From an uncultured delta proteobacterium (GTDB lineage: Bacteria > Desulfobacterota > Syntrophia > Syntrophales > UBA8958), in NCBI GenBank assembly GCA_903885795.1, contig CAISJV010000020.1, positions 1 through 64,000 of the forward strand: a stretch of 64,000 nucleotides of DNA, written 5' to 3'. Below are positions 17,692-25,659 of the stretch, one piece after another. How positions within the stretch are numbered: the stretch's first letter is position 1; every line of letters starts with the position of its first letter. The notes under the pieces are model-generated. The model was not told where the DNA came from and did no database searches. It saw nothing but the letters and a program-made list of their open reading frames with translations. Made by a program: the position numbers and the translations under genes.

Positions 17692-19926
17692 ATGAAAAAA
17701 AAGACTTCCACACCGCCGGTTCCTGAATTCACAAAAAATGCCCTGACCGTACTGGAGAGACGTTATCTGAAACGGGATCAGGAGGGGGTTGTACTGGAGA
17801 CGCCGGCCCATATGTTCAGTCGCGTGGCCGGCGCCATTGCCGCTGCGGATTGGAAATTCGACAAAAAAGCCGATACGAAGAAATTGGGGGACAAGTTTTA
17901 CGATATCATGGCCCGTCTGGAATTTCTTCCCAACTCACCCACCCTCATGAATGCGGGGCGGGAACTGGGTCAGTTGTCGGCCTGTTTCGTCCTCCCCGTC
18001 GGTGATTCCATGGAGGAAATATTCGACGCCGTGAAATATACTGCCCTGATCCATAAATCAGGCGGCGGCACGGGCTTTTCATTCTCCAGTTTACGACCCG
18101 CCAATGATGTGGTCTTGACAACCACGGGCATCTCCAGCGGTCCCATTTCCTTCATGCGGGTCTTCGATGTGGCCACGGAGACCATCAAGCAGGGCGGTAC
18201 CCGCCGCGGCGCCAATATGGGCATCCTGCGGGTCGATCATCCAGATATCATGGACTTTATCATGTGCAAGGCTGATAATAAGCAGCTGAACAATTTCAAT
18301 ATTTCCGTTGGTCTGACGGAGGTATTCATGATAGCTGTTGAAAATGATGAGAATTATGACCTCATCAATCCCAGGAACGGCAAGGTCGCCGGGACGCTCA
18401 ACGCCCGGAAGGTCTTCAACCGGATTGTCACTCAGGCTTGGGAGAACGGCGAGCCGGGCATCATTTTTCTTGATCGCCTGAATCGGGACAATCCGACGCC
18501 TCATGTTGGAACAATTGAATCAACGAATCCTTGCGGGGAACAACCCCTTCTTCCCTATGAGTCCTGTAATCTTGGGTCCATAAATCTGGGCAAAATGGCT
18601 AAAGACGGGCAAATGGACTGGGCGAAACTTAAAGAAGTGGTTCACCTTGCCGTTCATTTTCTCGATAATGTCGTGGAAGTAAACAAATATCCCCTGCCGC
18701 AGATCCATGACATGACCCTGGGAAACCGGAAAATCGGTCTCGGAATCATGGGCTGGGCAGATCTGCTGATTCTCCTCGGCATCCCCTATGACGATAAGGA
18801 CGCCATCGTTCTTGCTGAGAAACTCATGCAATTTATTCATGATGAAGGTCACGCCGCGTCCCGGGAGCTTGCAAAAAAGCGGGGCCCCTTTCCGAATTTT
18901 AAGGGGTCCGTTTATGACCGGCGGGGCGAGGCGCCCATCAGGAATGCCACGATCACGACCATTGCCCCGACGGGGACGATATCCATCATTGCCAATTCCT
19001 CGTCCGGTGTGGAACCCCTTTTTGCCGTCTCTTACGTACGCCAGGTCATGGACGACGACATCCTGGTAGAGGTCAATCCCCAATTCGAAAAGATCGCCCG
19101 GGAAAGGGGATTTTACTCTCTCGAACTGATGCAGCGAATTGCCGAGCACGGAACCATTCGAGAGATGGCAGACATCCCACCTGATATCCAGAAAATATTT
19201 GTTACGGCCCATGATATTTCCCCGGAGGTACACATCGAGATGCAGGCCGCTTTTCAGAAGTATACGGATAACGCGGTGAGCAAGACGGTAAATTTTTCCA
19301 ATAGCGCCACTATCGATGATGTTGCCAAAGTGTATCATCTGGCCTACACGATGGACTGCAAGGGGGTGACGATCTACCGCGACGGGTCGAGAGACAAGCA
19401 GGTTCTCTCGACGCAGAAGCGGGAAGATCAGACTCAGCGGATGTCTGTCGATGAAGAAAAGACCGTGGTCAAACGGGAGCGCCCCAAGGTCCTGAAAGGA
19501 TGGACATATCAGATGCGGACCGGCTGCGGTCCCCTTTATGTAACTGTCAATGAAGATAAAGCAGGCATTTTTGAGTTATTCACGACCATGGGCAAGGCCG
19601 GCGGCTGTGCGGCGTCACAGAGCGAGGCCATCGGCCGCATGGTTTCCCTGGCCTGGCGCAGCGGGGTCCAGGCGCGACAGGTTGTCAAGCAACTGCAGGG
19701 AATCTCTTGCCATTCCCCTTCCGGATTTGGCGAAAACAAGGTATTATCTTGTGCCGACGCCGTGGCCAGGGCGATTCAATCCCATCTGGCGGACAATGGG
19801 GGGCAGGAAATAGTCAAAGAGAAGCTCGCCTTTGTCAAAGGGGCCTGTCCGGAATGCGGCGGCATTGTAGAGCATGAAGGAGGCTGCGCCGTCTGTCACT
19901 TGTGCGGCTATAGCGAGTGTCATTAG
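17692..19926 (+). CDS. nrdJ: Adenosylcobalamin-dependent (class II) ribonucleotide reductase
   Basis: A 744-residue class II ribonucleotide reductase, which makes dNTP precursors using a B12-derived radical. Visible are the substrate-site cysteine C98 (LSACFVLPVGDS), the radical/active segment STNPCGEQPLLPYESCNLG around 280-295, and the phosphate-binding PTGTISIIANSSSGVEP. The C-terminus has a metal-binding cysteine cluster (CPECGG...CAVCHLCGY). The ATG at 17692 has a good ribosome-binding site (gagggg); an upstream GTG would add an unrelated N-terminus. No cobalamin riboswitch is recognisable upstream, but NrdR-like boxes are. Confidence 0.95.
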   Translation: MKKKTSTPPVPEFTKNALTVLERRYLKRDQEGVVLETPAHMFSRVAGAIAAADWKFDKKADTKKLGDKFYDIMARLEFLPNSPTLMNAGRELGQLSACFVLPVGDSMEEIFDAVKYTALIHKSGGGTGFSFSSLRPANDVVLTTTGISSGPISFMRVFDVATETIKQGGTRRGANMGILRVDHPDIMDFIMCKADNKQLNNFNISVGLTEVFMIAVENDENYDLINPRNGKVAGTLNARKVFNRIVTQAWENGEPGIIFLDRLNRDNPTPHVGTIESTNPCGEQPLLPYESCNLGSINLGKMAKDGQMDWAKLKEVVHLAVHFLDNVVEVNKYPLPQIHDMTLGNRKIGLGIMGWADLLILLGIPYDDKDAIVLAEKLMQFIHDEGHAASRELAKKRGPFPNFKGSVYDRRGEAPIRNATITTIAPTGTISIIANSSSGVEPLFAVSYVRQVMDDDILVEVNPQFEKIARERGFYSLELMQRIAEHGTIREMADIPPDIQKIFVTAHDISPEVHIEMQAAFQKYTDNAVSKTVNFSNSATIDDVAKVYHLAYTMDCKGVTIYRDGSRDKQVLSTQKREDQTQRMSVDEEKTVVKRERPKVLKGWTYQMRTGCGPLYVTVNEDKAGIFELFTTMGKAGGCAASQSEAIGRMVSLAWRSGVQARQVVKQLQGISCHSPSGFGENKVLSCADAVARAIQSHLADNGGQEIVKEKLAFVKGACPECGGIVEHEGGCAVCHLCGYSECH

Positions 19927-19985
19927 CAAATTCGATCACCAAGACTGCGCTCTGCAAAGAAAGGGAGGTGACCTGTTCGGAGACC

Positions 19986-20223
19986 ATGTCTCTCAACAAG
20001 CTGCCCCAGGAGATTCGTGACGAATATCGCAAGGACCCCACCGTCCCGAAAAATATTCTTGTTGCCATCGCCCGGAACAAACTGGAACAAACAGGAGCGC
20101 AGCACGCTAACCCAGTGTAGGAAATACAGGGAACAGCAGAAACTGGCCGGTGTGAAAAAAACCCGCGTGGGCGGTAAGCGCACTAAGGCCGAGACCTTCG
20201 TCAACACCATGCAAGGGGGATAA
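19986..20223 (+). pseudogene. Frameshifted fragment of a small regulator-like gene
   Basis: Two reading frames join into one plausible protein: SLNKLPQEIRDEYRKD, then PTVPKNILVAIARNKLEQ in frame one, then QERSTLTQCRKYREQQK onward in the frame shifted by one base near 20088-20093. The segment resembles the region after the helix-turn-helix of XRE/ParB-like small regulators (resemblance from memory). The normal N-terminal DNA-binding part is missing and the shift breaks what remains, so it is probably a relic. It lies about 60 bp after nrdJ. Confidence 0.45.
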
Positions 20224-20391
20224 CGTCGCCTGCCAGGATGATCTTCTCGTCCTCCAGGGTAACAACATAGGCGCTATGTTCAACAAGTTCGGACAGATGT
20301 AGGTATTTGGCCATTTCCACAGGATCACTGGTTTTTCTGGCGATTTTATTTAAGGACGCGTAGGTAAATCCGTGCTTTTGACAATGTCCTC
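20201..20391 (-). pseudogene. Coding-like remnant without a start
   Basis: A minus-strand open stretch reads CQKHGFTYASLNKIARK, then TSDPVEMAKYLHLSELVE and SAYVVTLEDEKIILAGDV, before a stop at 20203-20201. It has protein-like composition but no start codon before an upstream in-frame stop near 20391, and it overlaps both the plus-strand relic and the end of the adjacent small gene. I do not know the family. It may be a decayed gene or an artefact. Confidence 0.3.
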
Positions 20392-20556
20392 AGCGAGTAT
20401 CGGCTCAGTTGTGTCTGAGTCTGCGTTGGGAGTGTGTGTTTTTAAATTAGCTTTCTGCTGTTTAGCCATTATGCGCTTTGAAGCCTTATCTATTTGTTTC
20501 TGCTGTCTTGCTTTTTCTTTCACCTGATTGCCAAAGTTGAACATGGACTTTCCCAT
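20350..20556 (-). CDS. Small basic protein next to the cold-shock gene
   Basis: A 68-residue, lysine- and glutamine-rich protein starting MGKSMFNFGNQVKEKARQQK and continuing QIDKASKRIMAKQQKANL. It is probably a helical, charged, cytoplasmic protein. I do not know a function. Similar short proteins beside csp genes in related anaerobes are recalled but not checked. The ATG at 20556 (or the internal ATG at 20544) is preferred over a start at 20625, which would run into the hairpin at 20613-20652. Confidence 0.6.
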   Translation of the reverse strand: MGKSMFNFGNQVKEKARQQKQIDKASKRIMAKQQKANLKTHTPNADSDTTEPILAEDIVKSTDLPTRP

Positions 20557-20612
20557 TTTTAAGTTCCTATTTTTGTCTTTATTTGCAATGTTGCCGAATA
20601 TGCTGAAAATGG

Positions 20613-20652
20613 AGAGGCGCTCCAAGATAGTATACCTTCATGGAGCGCCTCT
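20613..20652 (-). terminator. Hairpin between csp and the 68-residue gene
   Basis: A 12-bp perfect stem (AGAGGCGCTCCA / TGGAGCGCCTCT) with a 16-base loop lies 20 bp after the csp stop. Only a weak T-run follows on the minus strand (CCATTTTC), so it may be a terminator, a 3'-end stabiliser or both. Confidence 0.6.
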
Positions 20653-20671
20653 TTCTTTACATAAGGTTTAA

Positions 20672-20872
20672 TTAACTGGGTTTTACGTTTTCTGCGGCAG
20701 GGCCTTTTTTACCCTCGACAACATCGAAGCTTACAGACTGGCCCTCAGTTAAAGTCTTGAAACCAGCGGCTTGAATGGCACTGTAATGGACGAAAACATC
20801 CCCACCATCATTATTCTCGATAAATCCAAAACCTTTCCCCTCGTTAAACCATTTTACTTTACCTTCTGACAT
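20672..20872 (-). CDS. Cold-shock-domain protein (CspA family)
   Basis: A 66-residue CspA-type nucleic-acid chaperone with the RNP-1 motif [10 protein letters not shown] and RNP-2 VFVHYSAI. The ATG at 20872 has a strong ribosome-binding site (AAGGAGGA) and gives the normal family start [10 protein letters not shown]; a longer ORF start at 21028 is only the untranslated leader read through. The mRNA would have a leader of about 174 nt, see the promoter and leader hairpin entries. Confidence 0.95.
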   Translation of the reverse strand: MSEGKVKWFNEGKGFGFIENNDGGDVFVHYSAIQAAGFKTLTEGQSVSFDVVEGKKGPAAENVKPS

Positions 20873-20927
20873 AATTAGTATCCTCCTTTCTTGAAATTTA
20901 CCAAAAGTCGAATTACCAAGATGACAG

Positions 20928-20966
20928 AAATAAAAAAGCCACCAAGACTCTAAAGAGCATGGTGGC
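20928..20966 (-). promoter_or_regulatory. Terminator-like hairpin inside the csp leader
   Basis: On the minus strand GCCACCA...TGGTGGC (20966-20938), extended by an inner GCTC/GAGTC pairing, is followed directly by TTTTTTATTTC. This has the form of an intrinsic terminator, yet it lies between the csp promoter and the start codon. Together with a 5' hairpin (21041-21004, CTGTACCG/CGGTACAG) it suggests attenuation or a temperature-sensitive leader. Confidence 0.6.
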
Positions 20967-21052
20967 CACCTTTGCACTTCAAATTGTGATAACTCAACTT
21001 TAACTGTACCGCATTGACTTAAGACCACAGCGTCGGTACAGGATAGGCGGGG

Positions 21053-21081
21053 ATGATACTACGCCGTTTACAAGAAGTCAA
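21053..21081 (-). promoter_or_regulatory. Sigma-70-type promoter of the csp gene
   Basis: Minus strand TTGACT (21081-21076), 17-bp spacer, TATCAT (21058-21053). Transcription would start near 21046, exactly before the first leader hairpin, and give a 5' leader of about 174 nt. Confidence 0.7.
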
Positions 21082-21149
21082 GGTATTTTACATTATATTT
21101 CAATAATTTATACGAGAAACTCCTAATGCTCCGGAACGTTCGCTTTTAT

Positions 21150-21186
21150 ATGAGAATCCCCCCTTCACCAAAGTGGGGATTCTCAT
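21150..21186 (-). terminator. Hairpin after the CsgG-like lipoprotein gene
   Basis: An 11-bp perfect stem (TGAGAATCCCC / GGGGATTCTCA, 21151-21161 and 21175-21185) about 30 bp past the stop of the lipoprotein gene. There is no clear T-run, so it could be a REP-type palindrome rather than a classical terminator. Confidence 0.5.
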
Positions 21187-21216
21187 GCTTCGTTGGGCCC
21201 GTGCCGGGCATGGGTG

Positions 21217-22503
21217 TCAATCGCTGTAGAACCGGATCTTGTCGATCCACAGGGAACCTTTGGCGTCCCCATTCTGTGACTGATGGATGCCGATCTGAAA
21301 CCCTTCCACGCGCTCGAGGCGCATAACCTGGTCGCCGGGGTTTGCTCCGTACATGGAAGCCGCGCCGCCCTTGATCCAGCCCCTGGCGATCATCAACTTC
21401 GTAAAGGGGACGCGTATTTTTTCCCAGGTCTGATCGACTTCAAAAAATCCATGCCAGGCATCGATCCGGTTCGGGTCATCGGGCATAGACGTCATGAGCA
21501 TGACCTGGGCCTGAAAATTCCCCGTTGCCCGGGCGTAGAATTCGATCCCGTCATAGAGGGAGAGATCCCTTTTCTTGCGGTTGTCGATACGGGCCCAGCC
21601 GGGAGTTTGCCCGCGGACCAACTGATAATCGACCCGCATTGAACGCTTGGAAGTATCGCTTCCTTCCGTGCGGTCAATCTGCGACCGGAAAAAAGGCGCT
21701 GTTCGGCCGGTATTGATCATCATCCAGGACGATTCGATGGTGGGACTCTCAAAATCTTCCCGGAGTGGACCGGAGTCCCGGATCTCCGACGCCTTGAAAA
21801 GCCTTGTTTTCATATGAATAGCCGAAGTCGCCTGGGACGTCCGGACATTGACCAGCCTCAGGTTAATTTCCCATTCTCCCCGTGTTTCCGCGAGGGTTCC
21901 CGTCAGAATCAGATCCGCCATCATCAGCTTTCCCAGAATCTCCTCCGGTTTTTCCTGGGTCAGGCCGCTGCGGCTCAGTTCGAGTTCATTCATCACCGCC
22001 TTGAGTTTCGACCTTTCGACGACGTTGAATTGGCCGGAATCGATCAGGGCTGTGGTCAGGCCTTCGAGGGTAACTCTGCCGAGGTCCTTTTCCTTGCCCC
22101 GAATAACCTCGAAATCAGTGATGGCGATGTTCTTTTTGGGGATCGTTAATCGGACGGGTGCGCCGGCAGGATATGGCGCCGGTTTTTCCAACTCCACAAT
22201 AACGGCGTTTCCACGTACCTCCTTGATGACACCGGCTTTACCGTTGATTTCCGTTTTCATCCCGTCGATGACCAGGCTTTTTTGCACCAGCTCCTGGGCG
22301 ATCTCACCGATGGGCGATCCCGGGGTTTTTTTCAACTCGGGCATGTTCATCTGCAAGGTGACGATGTTTCCCGATTGGCTTTGCACGACGCCATCGATGT
22401 GCAGGAGACTCATCGGTTCCGTCTTCCCAAGTGGCGCCACGGTTGCACAGGACCATGTCAGCGTCGCAAGAAAAATGAAAAAAAGCGTCCTTAAATGATT
22501 CAT
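21217..22503 (-). CDS. CsgG/FlgO-like lipoprotein with C-terminal jelly-roll-like domain
   Basis: A 428-residue predicted lipoprotein: signal MNHLRTLFFIFLATLTW followed by lipobox cysteine C19. Residues about 130-245 resemble the CsgG/FlgO-type fold of outer-membrane lipoproteins (ITDFEVIRGKEKDLGRVTL, QFNVVERSKLKAVMNE, ADLILTGTLAE). The last 170 residues look like a beta-rich, CIA30/carbohydrate-binding-like domain (YDGIEFYARATGNFQ, TWEKIRVPFTKLM). A good ribosome-binding site (AGGAGGG) precedes the ATG. It lies 102 bp after the EcsC-like gene with a hairpin between, so it may be partly uncoupled from that operon. Confidence 0.75.
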   Translation of the reverse strand: MNHLRTLFFIFLATLTWSCATVAPLGKTEPMSLLHIDGVVQSQSGNIVTLQMNMPELKKTPGSPIGEIAQELVQKSLVIDGMKTEINGKAGVIKEVRGNAVIVELEKPAPYPAGAPVRLTIPKKNIAITDFEVIRGKEKDLGRVTLEGLTTALIDSGQFNVVERSKLKAVMNELELSRSGLTQEKPEEILGKLMMADLILTGTLAETRGEWEINLRLVNVRTSQATSAIHMKTRLFKASEIRDSGPLREDFESPTIESSWMMINTGRTAPFFRSQIDRTEGSDTSKRSMRVDYQLVRGQTPGWARIDNRKKRDLSLYDGIEFYARATGNFQAQVMLMTSMPDDPNRIDAWHGFFEVDQTWEKIRVPFTKLMIARGWIKGGAASMYGANPGDQVMRLERVEGFQIGIHQSQNGDAKGSLWIDKIRFYSD

Positions 22504-22594
22504 GAATTGGTCCCTCCTTTGATCAAATTTATCCCCATAAGGCTTCCCATTTCTATTCTATCACCCATGCCGGAAGCGGGCATAACAAAGCATA

Positions 22595-22643
22595 AAGGTC
22601 TCCCTTTACTCTCCTTTGCCAAAAGGGGGTAAGGGGAGACCTT
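22595..22643. repeat. Long REP-like palindrome at the end of the EcsC-like gene
   Basis: Outer arms 22595-22609 and 22629-22643 pair over 15 bases with one mismatch, and an inner stem (CCTTTGCC / GGCAAAGG type) continues it. The palindrome contains the stop codon (22606-22608) and encodes the last residues (LPLPPFGKGE) of the upstream protein. There is no T-run. It resembles the G/C-rich REP palindromes common in this group. Confidence 0.65.
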
Positions 22644-23238
22644 CATATAAACATTCGTTAATATCTTCAAAATCGAGCGCCTCTGCAAACAGCGCCATGG
22701 CTTCAGCGCCGATTTTTCTGGTCATTTTCTTCGAAAACAGGCCGAAGATGGGGGCAGCGATGATGATCAGCCATCTGCCCGCTATACGTTTGGTTATGCC
22801 GGCGGCGATCTGGAGGCCGATCCGTTGGGCAATTCTCTCGATGACCGGGGCGCTCAGTGCCTTGATGATTAACCGCACTCCGACCCGGCGGACAAGCTGA
22901 TTGCCGATGGTGAGACCCAGGGCGTTGGCGAAGATGAGCAGGACGATGGACTGGTTGATAGTTTCCATGTTCTTGTAATATTTGGCAATTTTATAGACGA
23001 GATTTATCTGGACCTTGGTCACGGCGCCGATTTCAGGTAGAATGGTCGCCAGGCCGAAAGGGGCGGGAACGGCGCTCAGGGTGGTGCTGATCCAGAAAGC
23101 TTTTTTCCCGGCCTCCTTGATCATTTCTTCGGGAGTTCCCGTGACGACGACCTCCTCCGGTTTGGGGGCAAACTTCACCAACAGGTCGAAAAACCAGTGG
23201 CCGCTTTTTACTTCTTCAAGTATTTGTCCTGATTTCAC
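22606..23238 (-). CDS. EcsC/DUF697-like membrane-associated protein
   Basis: A 210-residue protein with hydrophobic segments at about 50-72 (TTLSAVPAPFGLATILPEIG), 95-115 (SIVLLIFANALGLTIGNQL) and 155-170 (RWLIIIAAPIFGLF). The pattern of a P/G-rich segment followed by a basic, amphipathic VQINLVYKIAKYY resembles EcsC and DUF697 proteins, which often accompany dynamin-like GTPases. The start is GTG at 23238 with ribosome-binding site TAGGAGG, 14 bp after the hemerythrin gene. The extreme C-terminus is encoded by a palindromic repeat and is probably not functional sequence. Confidence 0.65.
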   Translation of the reverse strand: MKSGQILEEVKSGHWFFDLLVKFAPKPEEVVVTGTPEEMIKEAGKKAFWISTTLSAVPAPFGLATILPEIGAVTKVQINLVYKIAKYYKNMETINQSIVLLIFANALGLTIGNQLVRRVGVRLIIKALSAPVIERIAQRIGLQIAAGITKRIAGRWLIIIAAPIFGLFSKKMTRKIGAEAMALFAEALDFEDINECLYEGLPLPPFGKGE

Positions 23239-23252
23239 AGGGAATTTTCCTC

Positions 23253-23816
23253 CTACAGCGCCCGCCCGGCTTTGAATGCCTTTTCCCCGGTGAAAGATTC
23301 GACCAGCCGTTCATATTTTTCATGGATCATTTTCCTGTCAAAGTCCCAGAATTCCTGGAGCATCCGGTCCAACTCTTCCACACTGAAATACCGCTGGCAT
23401 TCATGGAAGAAGGTTTTGTCTTCCTTGGCAATGTGGAGGGGATAGAAAGTAGCCAGTTCCTTAAGCAAGGCGACGACTTCCATGACGGCCCCCTGATCTC
23501 CCTGGACGTACCGGTCTTTTGCGGCAACGAGCTTCCCCACGGTCTTGCGAGAGTAAATATGTTCCTGGAGGAGTTCGTCCATGATCCGGGCATGTTCGGG
23601 AGTCAGTTTCTTCTTTACCAGTTCCCGGAAGAGGATGTCCTCTTCCTTGCCGTGATGGGTACAGTCGGCGTAAATACGGATGAAATCGACGGCGGTGTCA
23701 ATGAAGACGGGATTCACCTTCCGGGCTTTTTCCATCTCCTCAGCCTCTTTGGTCACCACCTGCAGCATCTTTTCGATCAGGCGATGTTCCCACATCAATG
23801 GTCCAATCGGTTTCAT
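23253..23816 (-). CDS. Hemerythrin-like HHE-domain protein
   Basis: A 187-residue four-helix-bundle HHE protein. Likely di-iron ligands are visible in MWEHRLIEKM (H10), DCTHHGKEEDILF (about 52-60), LLQEHIYSRK (about 85) and YPLHIAKEDKTFF (about 130-137). Such proteins bind oxygen, nitric oxide or sense iron and redox state. It lies between the dynamin-like gene (82 bp upstream) and the EcsC-like gene (14 bp downstream), with a strong ribosome-binding site (AGGAGGAG), so it belongs to the same transcript. Confidence 0.9.
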   Translation of the reverse strand: MKPIGPLMWEHRLIEKMLQVVTKEAEEMEKARKVNPVFIDTAVDFIRIYADCTHHGKEEDILFRELVKKKLTPEHARIMDELLQEHIYSRKTVGKLVAAKDRYVQGDQGAVMEVVALLKELATFYPLHIAKEDKTFFHECQRYFSVEELDRMLQEFWDFDRKMIHEKYERLVESFTGEKAFKAGRAL

Positions 23817-23898
23817 GATTCACTCCTCCTGTGCATAACTATACACGTCAAGCATACTTCCGTCAATCCTCTTGCCAAGTTATGAAGAAGTTTTTCTT

Positions 23899-25575
23899 TT
23901 AACCGCTCGTCAGACGGCGGCCAGCCGTTTCCAGATCAGCCGTCAGCCGCCGGATATCTTCTGTACGCCCCGGACTCTGGGAGAGAAGGGCGTCGATAGT
24001 GGTCATTTCATCATGGATATAATTGGCCGCCTGTTTCCGCATCTCCTCGATGGCCCTGTTGATCCGTTCTTCCCACTGGGCGGCAAGACGGGAGGTGTTG
24101 ACATAGACCTGATTGGCAAGCTGACTTACAAAATGCCGTTCGAAATGGCCGCGAAAAATGGCCATGGGGATAAGAAACCACAACAGATCAAAATGAAAAA
24201 TGAAAACCTGACCGGTGCTGATGTCCGGGCGGGCGGGGGGCGTTACTTCAAGCTTCCATTCCGCCGGGGCCATTTTGACGCCCAGGACCCTTTCGATATT
24301 GGCGCCCAGGAGGGCGCGGAATGACTCCAGATAGCGGTCCAGACCGGCATGGGCCTTCATCAGGGTGCCGAAGAAGTGTTTGTGTTCCTTTGCGGAAATC
24401 TCATCGAGCTCAACGATCATATTCTCCCGCAGCCATTCCTCATAGCGGCGGGTAAGCTTCCACAGGTTCCCCCGCCATTGGGGCATTTCATGCTGTAAGG
24501 CAGCCACGAGCTTATCGTGAAGCGGCCGTTTGAAGCGGTCGAGATACTTTTCAATATTGGTGCGGGTGTGAATTGACTGATTGCGGGTTATGACGATCAA
24601 ATCTTCATGGATCTGCGTGTAGTTTCCCTTTTCTCCGAGGATCTGTTCTTTCAGCTCCTCCCGGTCCGTATCGGCCTGCCGGGAGGTCTTCAGGGCGATT
24701 TCCAAATAGCTCTGACAGCTCTTTGCCAGAGATAAGGCCTTATACTGAAGAATCCGTCCGAATTCCGCATCCCTGTTCGCCGACAGTTTATAGAGGAGTT
24801 CCATCTCCATCCGATGCTTGAATTTCTCCACGTTCTCCCGGTTCGAATAGAGGAAGATGGGGAATCCCTGTTTCAACTCCCGCTTCAGGGTGTCCTCGAA
24901 GAATTGGATGACCTCCCGCTGCTGGTCGGGTTGTAGGAGGTCCGCCTTGGTCAAAAGCAGGACGATGCGCGGCGTGTATTGGAGAAGATCCCGGATCAAA
25001 GCCAGGTCGTGCTCGGAAAGGGGGCGATCGGCGCTGATGGCCAGAATTGCCGCTCCCACCTCGGGCAGCCAGTTTTCCGAGGTCTCCATGTGATATTTAA
25101 AGACGCTGCCCAGGCCGGGGGTATCGACGAGACGGAGACCCGCGTAGTCTTCCAGGGAGGGGAGATCGATATCGACGACGGCGACGTCCTTCTGATTGCC
25201 GGGATTCTTGGCCTCCGAGGTGTATTCGACAAGATCGTCCAGGGAAATCTCCGCCTTTGACCCGTCGAAATGGGATACCACGGCTCGCTCTTGTTCTCCG
25301 TACTGGATGCGGGTAATAACGGTGGTGACGGGAATTACCCCCACGGGCAGGAGGCGTCTGCCGATCAGACTGTTAAGAAAGGAACTCTTCCCCGCCTTGA
25401 ACTGCCCCAGGATGGCAACGTCGATGAGGGGATTCTTGTGGACCAGGGAACGGCAGACATCGGTGGAACGTTTGAGGGAGAGGATTTGCAGAGTATCACA
25501 GACTTGTTGTACGATATCTAGGATCTGCCCGGAAGCCGTCTGGATCACATGAACATTCTGGGTCATCGCTTCCAT
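23899..25575 (-). CDS. Bacterial dynamin-like GTPase
   Basis: A 558-residue dynamin-family protein. G1 P-loop GQFKAGKS is at 57-64, the threonine-rich G2 VIPVTTVITRI follows at about 80, G3 VDTPGLGS at about 155 and G4 LLTKADLL at about 207. A helical stalk follows, and a hydrophobic paddle-like segment (FHFDLLWFLIPMAIF) lies at about 475-490. Such proteins bend or fuse membranes, some protecting cells from membrane stress. The ATG at 25575 follows ribosome-binding site GGAGGAG, which is inside a terminator-like hairpin of the riboswitch leader. It is the first gene of the fluoride-riboswitch operon. Confidence 0.9.
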   Translation of the reverse strand: MEAMTQNVHVIQTASGQILDIVQQVCDTLQILSLKRSTDVCRSLVHKNPLIDVAILGQFKAGKSSFLNSLIGRRLLPVGVIPVTTVITRIQYGEQERAVVSHFDGSKAEISLDDLVEYTSEAKNPGNQKDVAVVDIDLPSLEDYAGLRLVDTPGLGSVFKYHMETSENWLPEVGAAILAISADRPLSEHDLALIRDLLQYTPRIVLLLTKADLLQPDQQREVIQFFEDTLKRELKQGFPIFLYSNRENVEKFKHRMEMELLYKLSANRDAEFGRILQYKALSLAKSCQSYLEIALKTSRQADTDREELKEQILGEKGNYTQIHEDLIVITRNQSIHTRTNIEKYLDRFKRPLHDKLVAALQHEMPQWRGNLWKLTRRYEEWLRENMIVELDEISAKEHKHFFGTLMKAHAGLDRYLESFRALLGANIERVLGVKMAPAEWKLEVTPPARPDISTGQVFIFHFDLLWFLIPMAIFRGHFERHFVSQLANQVYVNTSRLAAQWEERINRAIEEMRKQAANYIHDEMTTIDALLSQSPGRTEDIRRLTADLETAGRRLTSG

Positions 25576-25609
25576 AAAAAAACTCCTCCAGGTTTGCTTC
25601 CTGCAGGAG
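25576..25609 (-). promoter_or_regulatory. Expression platform: terminator hairpin overlapping the ribosome-binding site
   Basis: On the minus strand CTCCTGCAGG (25609-25600), loop, CCTGGAGGAG (25592-25583) forms a 10-bp stem with one mismatch, followed by seven T and then the ATG. The 3' arm holds the ribosome-binding site of the dynamin-like gene. It can act as an intrinsic terminator or hide the translation start, as expected for a riboswitch output. A further stem (ATCAG/CTGAT, 25638-25611) lies between it and the aptamer. Confidence 0.7.
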
Positions 25610-25659
25610 CATCAGATTCCGCTTGCCGCTTTTCTGATTCCCGCCAGGATGGTCTTTCT

